Shown: piece after piece, positions 16,312-24,896 of the stretch
Layout: the number at the start of each line of letters is the position of its first letter
Numbering within the stretch: position 1 is the first letter of the stretch
Assembly: GCF_936928535.1 (NCBI RefSeq)
Contig: NZ_CAKZHY010000096.1
Location: forward strand, 1 to 64,000
Direction of reading: 5' to 3'
Source: an uncultured Bradyrhizobium sp.
GTDB taxonomy: Bacteria > Pseudomonadota > Alphaproteobacteria > Rhizobiales > Xanthobacteraceae
DNA: 64,000 bases
Notes under the pieces: model-generated
Told to the model about the DNA's origin: nothing
Databases searched by the model: none
What the model saw: only the letters and a program-made list of their open reading frames with translations
Program-made: the position numbers and the translations under genes

Positions 16312-17778
16312 ATGAACAAGACCGTGAACCCGAAAGACCTCACATCGGATGACGACGTTGGGCCGCTCTACGCAGCCCGCAAGAAGGTCTATCCGCAGAG
16401 CGTCTCCGGCACCTTCCGCCGGATCAAATGGGGCCTGATGGCCTTTTGTCTCGGCGTCTACTACTTCCTTCCCTTCGTGCGCTGGAACAGAGGCCTGAGT
16501 GCGCCCAGCCAGGCAGTGCTGATCGATCTGCCCAATAGCCGCTTCTACTTCTTCTTCATCGAGCTCTGGCCCCAGGAGGTCTATTACTTCACCGGCCTCT
16601 TGATCGTCGCCGCGGTCGCGCTGTTCCTGATGAATTCGGTCGGCGGCCGCATCTGGTGCGGCTATCTCTGCCCGCAGACGGTCTGGACCGACCTGTTCTA
16701 TGCGGTGGAACGCTTCTTCGAAGGCGATCGCCGCGAGCGGATGCGGAAGGACAAATCGGCCGGCGCGCTGACGCCCAAGCGTCTCTCCGAGATCGTGCTC
16801 AAACATGCGACCTGGCTGATGATCGCCTGGTGGACCGGCGGCGCCTGGGTGCTCTATTTCAACGATGCCCCGGCGCTGGTGAAGGAGCTCCTGACCTTTC
16901 AGGCGCCGATGATCGCCTACACGTGGATCGGCATCCTGACCGCAACGACCTACGTGCTCGCCGGCTACATGCGCGAGCAGGTCTGCACCTATATGTGCCC
17001 GTGGCCGCGCATCCAGGCCGCACTCACCGACGAATGGGCGCTCAATGTCACCTATCGCTACGACCGTGGCGAGAAACGCACATCCGTGAAGAAGGCCGCC
17101 GAGCTGCGCGCGCTCGGCGAGCATGTCGGCGACTGCGTCGACTGCTATCAATGCGTCGCGGTCTGCCCGACCGGCATCGACATCCGCAACGGGCCGCAGC
17201 TCGAATGCATCCAGTGCGGGCTCTGCATCGACGCCTGCGACAACGTCATGACCAAGATCGGCCGGCCGAAGCGGCTGATCGGCTATGACAACGACATCAA
17301 CATCCACCGCCGCCAGGAAGGCAAGGCGCCGATCTATCGCGTCGTCCGTCCGCGCACCATGGCCTACAGCGCGATCATCGCGGCCGTCGGCGGCATCATG
17401 ATCTACGTGCTGGCGACCCGCACTCTGCTCGACATCAACGTGCTCCACGACCGCAACCCGGTTGCGGTTAGGCTCAGCGACGGGTCGATACGCAATGCTT
17501 ACACCGCGCGGCTCCTGAACAAGAGCGGACATGACCGCGTGATCGCGATCGATGTCGACGGCCCGGTCAATTCGACGATCCATGTCGTCGGTGTCGATTC
17601 CGTGACGCCGGATCGCCCGATGATCGTGATCCCCCGCGACACCACCAGCGAGCTGCGCCTGCTCGTCACGGCGCCGGCCGAGGGCAATCCGGAGAAGTCG
17701 ATTCCGGTTCGCTTCCGCGTCACAGATATCGGACTCGGCGAGGCTGCATCCACCACAGACAATTTCGTCGCGCCGTAG
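16312..17778 (+). CDS. fixG: FixG (CcoG), membrane ferredoxin-type copper-reducing assembly factor
   Basis: 488 residues. Several membrane helices (including about 40-55, 85-110 and 165-225), then two cytosolic [4Fe-4S] motifs, CVDCYQCVAVCPTG and CIQCGLCIDAC, then another helix and a C-terminal periplasmic Ig-like domain. CcoG proteins are linked to Cu(II) reduction for cbb3 oxidase assembly. A FixK box lies about 64 bases before the ATG and CTGAGG gives the ribosome site. First of fixGHIS. Confidence 0.96.
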   Translation: MNKTVNPKDLTSDDDVGPLYAARKKVYPQSVSGTFRRIKWGLMAFCLGVYYFLPFVRWNRGLSAPSQAVLIDLPNSRFYFFFIELWPQEVYYFTGLLIVAAVALFLMNSVGGRIWCGYLCPQTVWTDLFYAVERFFEGDRRERMRKDKSAGALTPKRLSEIVLKHATWLMIAWWTGGAWVLYFNDAPALVKELLTFQAPMIAYTWIGILTATTYVLAGYMREQVCTYMCPWPRIQAALTDEWALNVTYRYDRGEKRTSVKKAAELRALGEHVGDCVDCYQCVAVCPTGIDIRNGPQLECIQCGLCIDACDNVMTKIGRPKRLIGYDNDINIHRRQEGKAPIYRVVRPRTMAYSAIIAAVGGIMIYVLATRTLLDINVLHDRNPVAVRLSDGSIRNAYTARLLNKSGHDRVIAIDVDGPVNSTIHVVGVDSVTPDRPMIVIPRDTTSELRLLVTAPAEGNPEKSIPVRFRVTDIGLGEAASTTDNFVAP

Positions 17779-17793
17779 GACCTGGAGACTGCC

Positions 17794-18279
17794 ATGGCAA
17801 CCAAGCCGCTGACCGGAACAAAGGTCTTCCTGATGCTCGTCGCCTTCTTCGGCGTCGTGATCGGTGTCAACGTCACCATGATGAAGCTCGCGATCGCGAC
17901 GCTGCCCGGCACCGACGTCGACAGCCCCTATGCCGCGGGCCTCGCCTATGACCGCGAGATCTCGGCGGCGCAGGACCAGGCCGCGCGCAAATGGCAGGTC
18001 AACGCCCATATCGAGCGGCGCGCCGACGGCAATGCCGTGCTTCAGGTCGAGGCGCGTGACGCAGCAGGCCAACCGGTGACCGGATTGAAATTCGGCGGCC
18101 GCCTGGAACGGCCGACCGACAAGCGCGCGGATCTCGCGGTCGAGCTCGCGGAATCGGGCATTGGCATCTATCGCGGCAATGCCGCTTCCGTCGCGCCGGG
18201 CCTGTGGGATCTTGTCATCGAGGGCGATGCGAAGGGTGAGCGCGTGTTCCTGTCGCGCAACCGCGTGATCCTGAATTGA
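17794..18279 (+). CDS. fixH: FixH (CcoH), cbb3 oxidase assembly protein
   Basis: 161 residues. One N-terminal membrane helix (about 8-30, FLMLVAFFGVVIGVNVTMM) and a periplasmic domain ending VFLSRNRVIL, typical of the FixH family. It is needed for maturation of the cbb3 complex and interacts with CcoN during assembly. It starts 15 bases after fixG. Its stop is within a 14-bp tandem duplication that leads into fixI. Confidence 0.93.
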   Translation: MATKPLTGTKVFLMLVAFFGVVIGVNVTMMKLAIATLPGTDVDSPYAAGLAYDREISAAQDQAARKWQVNAHIERRADGNAVLQVEARDAAGQPVTGLKFGGRLERPTDKRADLAVELAESGIGIYRGNAASVAPGLWDLVIEGDAKGERVFLSRNRVILN

Positions 18280-18304
18280 AGGTCTTGCGATGAAGGTCTT
18301 GCCA
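18277..18304 (+). repeat. Tandem 14-bp duplication at the fixH-fixI junction
   Basis: TGAAGGTCTTGCGA is followed directly by TGAAGGTCTTGCCA (13 of 14 identical). Each copy carries AAGG and ends near an ATG. The first ATG (18290) opens a seven-codon frame that closes at 18313, nine bases past the fixI ATG (18304). Confidence 0.85.
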
Positions 18305-20493
18305 TGCAGGTGACACGCGATTTCTCCCACTACGTCCGCGCCGCGGGCGCGGGCCACCAGCACATCGACCTCGCGGTCGAGGGCGTTCACTGTGCCGGCT
18401 GCATGGCCAAGATCGAGCGTGGCCTATCCGCGATTCCCGATGTCACGCTGGCGCGGGTGAACCTTACCGACCGGCGCGTCGCGCTGGAATGGAAAGAGGG
18501 CACGCTCGATCCCGCCCGCTTCATCGACCGGCTCGAGGAGCTCGGCTACAAGGCCTATCCTTACGAGACCGAGAGCGCGGAAGCGACCGAAGTCGCGGAA
18601 TCGCGTTTCCTGCTGCGCTGTCTCGGCGTTGCTGCCTTTGCCGCCATGAACGTGATGATGCTGTCGATCCCGGTGTGGTCGGGCAACGTCTCGGACATGC
18701 TGCCCGAGCAGCGCGATTTCTTCCACTGGCTGTCGGCGCTGATCGCGCTTCCGGCCGCGGCCTATGCGGGCCAACCGTTCTTCCGCTCCGCCTGGCGGGC
18801 GCTGTCGAACAAGACGACCAACATGGATGTCCCGATCTCGATCGGCGTGTGCCTTGCGCTCGGCATGTCCGTGGTCGAGACCGTGAATCACGCCGAGCAT
18901 GCCTATTTCGACGCGGCGATCATGCTGCTGACGTTCCTGCTGGTCGGTCGCTTCCTCGACCAGAACATGCGGCGGCGGACCCGCGCGGTCGCAGGCAATC
19001 TCGCGGCACTGAAGGCGGAGACCGCGGCGAAATTCGTCGGGCCCGATGAGATAACCCAGGTGCCGGTCGCCGCGATCCACCCCGGCGACATCGTGCTGCT
19101 GCGGCCCGGCGAGCGCTGCGCCGTCGATGGCACCGTGATCGAGGGACGCTCCGAAATCGATCAGAGCCTGATCACCGGCGAGACGCTCTATGTCACGGCC
19201 GAGCACGGCACGCCTGTCTATGCCGGCTCCATGAACATCTCCGGCACGCTGCGGGTGCGGGTGTCGGCCGCCTCGGAAGCAACGCTGCTTGCCGAGATCG
19301 CCCGCCTGCTCGACAACGCGCTTGCCGCCCGATCGCGCTATATGAGGCTCGCCGATCGCGCCTCGCGCCTCTATGCGCCGGTGGTGCATGCGACGGCGCT
19401 GATCACGGTTCTGGGCTGGGTCATCGCGGGCGCGAGCTGGCATGATGCCATTGTGACAGGCGTCGCGGTGCTGATCATCACCTGTCCCTGCGCCCTCGGG
19501 CTTGCAATTCCGACCGTGCAGACGGTGACCTCGGGCGCGATGTTCAAGTCCGGCGTGCTGCTGAACTCCGGCGATGCCATCGAGCGTCTTGCCGAGGCGG
19601 ATCATGTCATCTTCGACAAGACCGGCACGCTGACGCTGCCCGATCTCGATGTGACCAATGCGGCCGACATTCCCACCAACATGTTTGAACTTGCCGGCCG
19701 CCTCGCGCTGTCGAGCCATCATCCGGTCGCGGCCGCGGTCGCACAGGCCGCTGTTGCAAAGTCGCCGATCGTGGGCGCGGTCGAGGAAGCCGGGCAGGGC
19801 GTCCGTGCGGTGGTGGACGGTGTCGAGATCCGCCTTGGTCGCCCCTCCTTCTGCGGCGCCGAGGCGCTGGTCGTCGGCGCCGATCTCGATCCGGAAGCGT
19901 CAATCGTGGCCTTCAGCAAGGATGCCGAAAAGTTCATCCTCTCGGTGCGGCAGGGCCTGCGGCCGGATGCGCAGGCCGTGATCGCTGCGCTGAAGGATCG
20001 TGGCATCGGCGTCGAGATCCTCTCCGGCGACCGGGCGCCTGCCGTGATTGCGGCGGCCCAGGCGCTTGGCATCGCCGAATGGCGTGCCGGCGTGACTCCG
20101 GCCGACAAGATCGCGCGGATCGAGGAGCTGAAGCGGCGCGGCGCCAAGGTGCTGATGGTCGGCGACGGCATGAACGATGCGCCCTCGCTGGCGGCAGCCC
20201 ATGTCTCGATGTCGCCGATCTCGGCGGCTCATCTAAGCCAGGCCACCGCCGATCTCGTCTTCCTCGGCCGGCCGCTGGCCCCTGTCGTTGCGGCGATCGA
20301 TTCCGCGCGCAAGGCGCTGCGTCTGATGCGGCAGAATCTGTGGCTTGCGATCGGCTATAATGTGCTGGCCGTGCCGGTCGCGATCAGCGGCGTGGTGACG
20401 CCCTTGATTGCCGCAGCCGCCATGAGCGGATCCTCGATGCTTGTCATGCTGAACTCGCTGCGGGCCCGCAGCGCTTCGCGGGAGATCGTGTGA
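18304..20493 (+). CDS. fixI: FixI (CcoI), copper-exporting P1B-type ATPase for cbb3 assembly
   Basis: 729 residues. An N-terminal heavy-metal domain with Cys30-x2-Cys33 (GVHCAGCMAK), about eight membrane helices, the metal-channel CPC at 394-396, phosphorylated Asp438 in DKTGTLT, and the GDGMNDAPSL hinge. It moves copper across the inner membrane for the CuB centre of FixN. The ATG at 18304 has AAGG eight bases upstream. It overlaps the fixS start by one base (TGATG). Confidence 0.96.
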   Translation: MQVTRDFSHYVRAAGAGHQHIDLAVEGVHCAGCMAKIERGLSAIPDVTLARVNLTDRRVALEWKEGTLDPARFIDRLEELGYKAYPYETESAEATEVAESRFLLRCLGVAAFAAMNVMMLSIPVWSGNVSDMLPEQRDFFHWLSALIALPAAAYAGQPFFRSAWRALSNKTTNMDVPISIGVCLALGMSVVETVNHAEHAYFDAAIMLLTFLLVGRFLDQNMRRRTRAVAGNLAALKAETAAKFVGPDEITQVPVAAIHPGDIVLLRPGERCAVDGTVIEGRSEIDQSLITGETLYVTAEHGTPVYAGSMNISGTLRVRVSAASEATLLAEIARLLDNALAARSRYMRLADRASRLYAPVVHATALITVLGWVIAGASWHDAIVTGVAVLIITCPCALGLAIPTVQTVTSGAMFKSGVLLNSGDAIERLAEADHVIFDKTGTLTLPDLDVTNAADIPTNMFELAGRLALSSHHPVAAAVAQAAVAKSPIVGAVEEAGQGVRAVVDGVEIRLGRPSFCGAEALVVGADLDPEASIVAFSKDAEKFILSVRQGLRPDAQAVIAALKDRGIGVEILSGDRAPAVIAAAQALGIAEWRAGVTPADKIARIEELKRRGAKVLMVGDGMNDAPSLAAAHVSMSPISAAHLSQATADLVFLGRPLAPVVAAIDSARKALRLMRQNLWLAIGYNVLAVPVAISGVVTPLIAAAAMSGSSMLVMLNSLRARSASREIV

Positions 20494-20663
20494 TGGAAAT
20501 CCTGGTCTTCCTGGTGCCGTTGGCGCTGATGCTTGGTGGGGCTGGCCTGGTCGCCTTCCTGTGGTCGCTGAAAAGCGGCCAATACGACGATCTTGACGGT
20601 GCCGCCTGGCGCGCGATTGCGGATGACGACCCGCCGCCGCAAGAAGCGCCAGCAAAGCGTTAA
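20493..20663 (+). CDS. fixS: FixS (CcoS), small cbb3 oxidase maturation protein
   Basis: 56 residues, read directly. One N-terminal helix (about 2-25, ILVFLVPLALMLGGAGLVAFLW) and the hallmark SLKSGQYDDLDGAAWR segment, then a short acidic/proline tail. It is required for cofactor insertion into the cbb3 complex. Its ATG overlaps the fixI TGA, so translation is coupled. Confidence 0.95.
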   Translation: MEILVFLVPLALMLGGAGLVAFLWSLKSGQYDDLDGAAWRAIADDDPPPQEAPAKR

Positions 20664-20792
20664 CGCATCCCTGGTTCCGCAAGCCTTCTGCACTCCCTCC
20701 CGGACGATGGTTGCTGGACGGCCGATGGCCGTCGGGCGTAACAATGACGGAGGAATTTGCGTAAGGCTCTCAGGAGCAGGAGTGCGACGGGC

Positions 20793-21935
20793 ATGCAGGG
20801 AAATGCCGGGATGTGCAGGCCGAGCGACCTGCCTGGACAGATCGTGCTGGTGCTGCAAGGCGGCGGCGCGCTCGGCGCCTATCAGGCGGGCGTCTACCAG
20901 GCCCTGCACGAGGCCGGCATCGAGCCGGATTGGGTGATCGGCACCTCGATCGGCGCCATCAATGCGAGCCTGATTGCCGGCAATGCGCCTGAGAACCGGC
21001 TCGCGCGCCTGAAGGAGTTCTGGAAGCGGATGGAGCAGAAGCCGGCCTGGCCGCTGTCGACCGGCATTCCCGGCTTCGATGACACGCTGGCATATTGGTC
21101 GACCGTCGCCCAGGGCATTGCTGGCTTCTTCCAGCCCAATCCGCTGGCGCATGCCGGCGAATCCTTTCCGCTCGGCGCCGATCGCGCCGGCTATTATTCG
21201 ACCGCGCCGCTGGAGAGCACGCTGCGCGAGCTCGTCGATTTCGGCCTCGCCAATTGCGGCGCGCCGCGCCTCACGGTTGGCGCGGCGCATGTCGGCTCCA
21301 GCCAGATGCGCTATTTCGACAGCCGCGACTGCGCGCTGACGGTGAAGCACGTGATGGCCTCGGGCGCGCTGCCGCCGGCCTTCCCGGCGGTGCGGATCGA
21401 CGGGGAGCTTTATTGGGACGGCGGCATTCTCTCGAATTCGCCGACAGAAGCCGTGTTCGACGACAATCCGCGCCGGGATTCGCTGATCTTCTCCGTGCAT
21501 CTGTGGAATCCCGTCGGCAGCGAGCCGACGACGATGGGCGAGGTCCTGACCCGGCACAAGGACGTGCAATATTCCAGCCGGATCGCGAGCCAGATCGAGC
21601 GCCAACAGCAGGCCCATCGCCTGCGTCACGTCATCAACCAGCTTGCGGCGCGATTGCCCGAGGGCGAGCGCGACGATCCCACGGTGAGGGAGTTGATCGG
21701 CTACGGCTGTTCGACGCGCATGCATGTGGTGCGGCTGCTGGCGCCGCAGCTCGCGCGCGAGACTCATACCAAGGACATCGACTTCAGCCCATCCGGCATC
21801 AAGCAGCGCTGGGACGCCGGCTATGCACACACGAGATCGGTGCTGACGCGCGCGCCGTGGATCGGCGAGTTCGATCCGTTGTCGGGCGTCGTGCTGCACG
21901 AGTCTATAGACGAGATGCCGATCGCCGCAGAATAG
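20793..21935 (+). CDS. Patatin-like phospholipase
   Basis: About 380 residues. The N-terminal patatin domain shows the oxyanion-hole glycines LQGGGALGAYQAG, nucleophile motif GTSIG (near residue 51) and catalytic Asp in WDGG (DG dyad). A C-terminal extension of about 150 residues follows. It probably hydrolyses acyl esters of membrane lipids or poly-hydroxyalkanoate-associated lipids; the substrate is unknown. The start is uncertain: ATG 20793 has AGGAG ten bases before it; a TTG at 20757 is also possible. The next gene starts 15 bases downstream. Confidence 0.85.
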   Translation: MQGNAGMCRPSDLPGQIVLVLQGGGALGAYQAGVYQALHEAGIEPDWVIGTSIGAINASLIAGNAPENRLARLKEFWKRMEQKPAWPLSTGIPGFDDTLAYWSTVAQGIAGFFQPNPLAHAGESFPLGADRAGYYSTAPLESTLRELVDFGLANCGAPRLTVGAAHVGSSQMRYFDSRDCALTVKHVMASGALPPAFPAVRIDGELYWDGGILSNSPTEAVFDDNPRRDSLIFSVHLWNPVGSEPTTMGEVLTRHKDVQYSSRIASQIERQQQAHRLRHVINQLAARLPEGERDDPTVRELIGYGCSTRMHVVRLLAPQLARETHTKDIDFSPSGIKQRWDAGYAHTRSVLTRAPWIGEFDPLSGVVLHESIDEMPIAAE

Positions 21936-21950
21936 CGTCGCTTCATTGAA

Positions 21951-22952
21951 TTGCCACAGGCCTTGTGGATCGTCAGAGGTCCGCAATCGAAAGGTCCGGC
22001 ATTGGTATCCGAGAATGATCTGGAAGCCGCTCTCGATAAGGTCCGCGCTGATGCGGCTGGGCCAGTGGCCGGTGTGTTCGGCCCGGACTCCGTGACGTGG
22101 CGGATCGACCGCGAAGCCGCTGTCTTTCTCGGCGCCGGCCGCGCGCTGCTGCTGCAACTGGCGCATCCCTGGGTCGCGGCCGCCATCGCCAAGCACTCGA
22201 CGACCTTTGTCGATCCGATCGGCCGCTTTCACCGCACGTTCGACGTCGTCTTTGCCATGGTGTTCGGCTCGCTGGACAGGGCGCTGCTGTCGGCCCGGCA
22301 ACTCTACCGACGCCACACCATGATCGTCGGTGAGATGCCCGAAACCGTCGGCCCGTTTGCGGCCGGGTCGCGCTACTGCGCCAACGACATCCCGTCGCTG
22401 CGCTGGGTTCATGCGACGCTGGTCGGGTCGGCGCTGATGGCGCATGACCTGGTTCTGCCGCCGCTGACTGTCGAGGAGCGCGAGCGCTACTGGGCGGAGA
22501 GCCGGACCTATGGCGCGCTGTTCGGACTGAGGGATGATGATCTGCCGGCGGACTGGGCTGGCTTTGCGGCGTATACGGCGGAGATGATGCAGTCGGAGAC
22601 GCTGACCGTCAGTTCGGCCGCGCGCGAGATCGCCGCGCAGATCCTTGGCGGCGCGCGGCCCTGGTTGCGACCGCCGCGCTGGTATCGGGCGCACACCGCA
22701 AAGATGCTGCCCGAGCGTCTCCGCGCTGACTTCGGCCTTGCGCTTGACGAGCGGGACGCGAGGTCTGCCGACACAGCGCTGCGATGGATCCGGCGCGTCT
22801 ATCCGAAACTGCCCGACAGGCTGCGCTATGCCAGCCCTTATCACGAAGCGCAGGCGCGCTTGCGCGGCGAGCCGCAGCCGGACTGGATGACCCGCTGCCT
22901 CAATCGCGCCTGGATCGGCCGCCCGCAAATGGATGTGCGCGGGAAGGGGTGA
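21951..22952 (+). CDS. MpaB-type oxygenase family (DUF2236)
   Basis: About 333 residues if the TTG at 21951 is used; the true start could be slightly downstream. The core carries GAGRALLLQLAHPWVAAAI and HSTTFVDPIGRFHRTF, the conserved stretches of the DUF2236 / latex-clearing / MpaB-like haem oxygenase fold, and a later ERERYWAESRTYGALFGL. Members are proposed to be haem-dependent oxygenases, but substrates are mostly unknown. It sits 15 bases after the patatin gene, so a shared lipid-related role is possible. Confidence 0.75.
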   Translation: MPQALWIVRGPQSKGPALVSENDLEAALDKVRADAAGPVAGVFGPDSVTWRIDREAAVFLGAGRALLLQLAHPWVAAAIAKHSTTFVDPIGRFHRTFDVVFAMVFGSLDRALLSARQLYRRHTMIVGEMPETVGPFAAGSRYCANDIPSLRWVHATLVGSALMAHDLVLPPLTVEERERYWAESRTYGALFGLRDDDLPADWAGFAAYTAEMMQSETLTVSSAAREIAAQILGGARPWLRPPRWYRAHTAKMLPERLRADFGLALDERDARSADTALRWIRRVYPKLPDRLRYASPYHEAQARLRGEPQPDWMTRCLNRAWIGRPQMDVRGKG

Positions 22953-22971
22953 GGGAGCTCAGCAGTTAATC

Positions 22972-23120
22972 CGTCATCCTGAGGTGCGAGTGGGGCGATG
23001 CAACGCATCGCGCCAGGAGCCTCGAAGGATGCACGGCCCCGCCGCCGCAGCCGGGCCGTCGCCCTTCGAGGCTTGCTCAACGGCGCTGTCGCGCCGCTGA
23101 ACGCGCACCTCAGGGTGACG
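22972..23120. repeat. Dispersed palindromic repeat, family C
   Basis: Outer arms CGTCATCCTGAGGTGCG and CGCACCTCAGGGTGACG, with inner palindromic GC-rich segments (CTTCGAGG type). It fills the gap after the MpaB-like gene together with the family A copy that follows. No coding sequence is apparent in the 344 bases between 22952 and 23297. Confidence 0.88.
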
Positions 23121-23151
23121 GTGATGGATGAGTGCCGGCTGCTCCCACATC

Positions 23152-23273
23152 TTCATTGCGAAAAGCGAAGCGACGAAGCAATCCGGACTATCTCCGCGGG
23201 GGGACTCTGGATTGCTTCGTCGCATCCGTGCAAAGCTGCTACACAACTTTGTCACGAGCTCCTCGCAATGACG
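23152..23273. repeat. Dispersed palindromic repeat, family A (copy 2, long form)
   Basis: Same outer and inner arms as the copy at 12473, with an extra segment CATCCGTGCAAAGCTGCTAC inserted after TTGCTTCGTCG. Lies just after the glycogen synthase stop on the minus strand and may end its message. Confidence 0.88.
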
Positions 23274-23296
23274 GTGTTTGCAGATGCACCTCGGCC

Positions 23297-24712
23297 TCAC
23301 GCCGCCGCCAGCTTCCTGTACAGCCTGCTATAGCTTCCCGCCGAGATGCTCCACGAGAACGATCGGCCCATCGCGCTGCGGCGCATGGTGTCGAGCTGGT
23401 CATGGGCCATGAACGCCTCGAAGGCGCGGCGGACGCCGCCGAGGAAGGATTCGTGCGATGGGCGTGAGAACAGAAAACCGGTCTCGCCGTCGGTGATGGT
23501 CTCGGCAAGGCCACCGGTCTGGTGGCCGATCGGCAGCGAGCCGAAGCGCTGGGCGTACATCTGGCTGAGGCCGCACGGCTCGAACCGCGACGGCATCAAG
23601 GTGAAATCGCTGCCGGCAAAGATGCGGCGGGCCTGCGCGTCGTTGAAGCCGATCGCAACGCCGATGGCGTCGGGGCGGCGGCGATGCGCGTCGATCAGCG
23701 CCTGCTCGAGCGCCGGCTCACCGGAGCCGGTGACCACGATCTGCCCGCCGGCGTCGATGATCTCGTCGGCAGCCGACAGCACGAGGTCGATGCCCTTCTG
23801 GTGCACGAGGCGCGCGACGATGCCGAACATCGGTCCGCGCGAGACCGCGAGGCCAAACTGCTTGCGCACATAGTCCGCATTGGCCTTCTTGCCGACCCAG
23901 TCGCCGGCACCGAATTGTTGGGCGAGCTGGGCGCAGGAGCGCGGGTCCCAGCTCTCGTCGATGCCGTTGAGAATGCCGGTGAGCTCGGATGCGTCCGAGC
24001 GGACGCGCAGCAGGCCTTCGAGGCCGCAGCCGAATTCCTCCGTCGTGATCTCGCGCGCATAGGTGCCGCTGACGGTGGTGAGGTGCGAGGCGTAGACGAG
24101 GCCTGCCTTGAGGAAAGACAGCTGGTCGTAGAATTCGACCCCGTCAATGTGGAAGGAGCTTTCGGGGACGCCGATCCGCCGCAGCGACTCCTTTGGGAAG
24201 AGCCCCTGATAGGCGAGGTTGTGGATGGTCAGGATCGACGGCAGCTTGGCGCCTTGCCAGGCGAGATAGGCCGGCACGAGCGCGGCCTGCCAGTCGTTGG
24301 CATGGATCAGGTCTGCTGCCCAATTCTTGTCCAGCTTGCCCATGGCAAGCTCAGCGGCCGCCGAAGCAAAGCGCGCGAAGCGGATGTCGTTGTCCGGCCA
24401 GTCGTGCCCGGACTCGTCACCATAGGGGTTGCCGGGACGATCGTAGAGTTGCGAGCACAACAGCACATAGACCGGCAGTCCGTCCTTGGTCGCGGCCCGT
24501 CCAAGTGAGCAGGCCGGCATCTCCGCGAATGCCGGGCAGCGTCCAACGATCTGAATATGCGTGAGTTGCTCGATGATGTCGCGATAGCCGGGCAGCATGA
24601 TCCGGATATCGGCCAAGGGGCGGAGCGCTCTTGGGAGGGCAGCGGAAACAGCACCAAGTCCGCCGACGCGGACGAAGTCGTCCATCTCTGTCGTGACGAA
24701 TAAGACCCTCAA
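23297..24712 (-). CDS. glgA: Glycogen synthase family protein (GT5, GlgA-like)
   Basis: 471 residues, GT-B fold, normal length for bacterial GlgA. The N-terminal GGL loop is present (RVGGLGAV), but Arg15 replaces the Lys of the K-x-G-G-L motif that contacts ADP-glucose. Other conserved parts are HANDWQAALVPAYL, GIVARLVHQKG and SRFEPCGLSQMYA. It would add glucose from ADP-glucose to alpha-1,4-glucan. TTG start at 24712 is supported by the MRVLFVTTEMDDF start and a purine-rich upstream site. No glgB, glgC or glgP lies nearby. A candidate EcfG promoter lies at 24855-24879. Confidence 0.85.
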   Translation of the reverse strand: MRVLFVTTEMDDFVRVGGLGAVSAALPRALRPLADIRIMLPGYRDIIEQLTHIQIVGRCPAFAEMPACSLGRAATKDGLPVYVLLCSQLYDRPGNPYGDESGHDWPDNDIRFARFASAAAELAMGKLDKNWAADLIHANDWQAALVPAYLAWQGAKLPSILTIHNLAYQGLFPKESLRRIGVPESSFHIDGVEFYDQLSFLKAGLVYASHLTTVSGTYAREITTEEFGCGLEGLLRVRSDASELTGILNGIDESWDPRSCAQLAQQFGAGDWVGKKANADYVRKQFGLAVSRGPMFGIVARLVHQKGIDLVLSAADEIIDAGGQIVVTGSGEPALEQALIDAHRRRPDAIGVAIGFNDAQARRIFAGSDFTLMPSRFEPCGLSQMYAQRFGSLPIGHQTGGLAETITDGETGFLFSRPSHESFLGGVRRAFEAFMAHDQLDTMRRSAMGRSFSWSISAGSYSRLYRKLAAA

Positions 24713-24854
24713 GAACTGGTGCCCTCTTCCGATCCCGATTGCTGCTATGCAAGATCGGGTCCAGTTGCCCCTGGAAATCTCAGCCCGCCCACGAGACGCG
24801 TTCGTTCGGTAAAGACTTTCCTACTCAGCCGCCGCCCTCTAGGGTCGGCGCATC

Positions 24855-24879
24855 AACAAGACAGAACAACGATAGTTCC
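24855..24879 (-). promoter_or_regulatory. EcfG-type promoter upstream of glgA
   Basis: Minus strand: GGAAC (24879-24875), 17 bases, GTT (24857-24855). Predicted start about 24848, leader about 135 bases to the TTG. It lies just before the divergent CoA transferase gene. Confidence 0.5.
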
Positions 24880-24896
24880 TAAGGGACGGGCCGGGG

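Noticed and set aside
20355..22928. A minus-strand open frame of over 850 codons opposite fixI, fixS, patatin and the MpaB-like gene
   Set aside because: Shadow of GC-rich coding on the other strand; Arg/His/Asp-rich translation without recognisable motifs and crossing several real genes.
22974..23467. Overlapping open frames within the palindromic repeats after the MpaB-like gene
   Set aside because: They are produced by the repeats themselves and change frame between copies.
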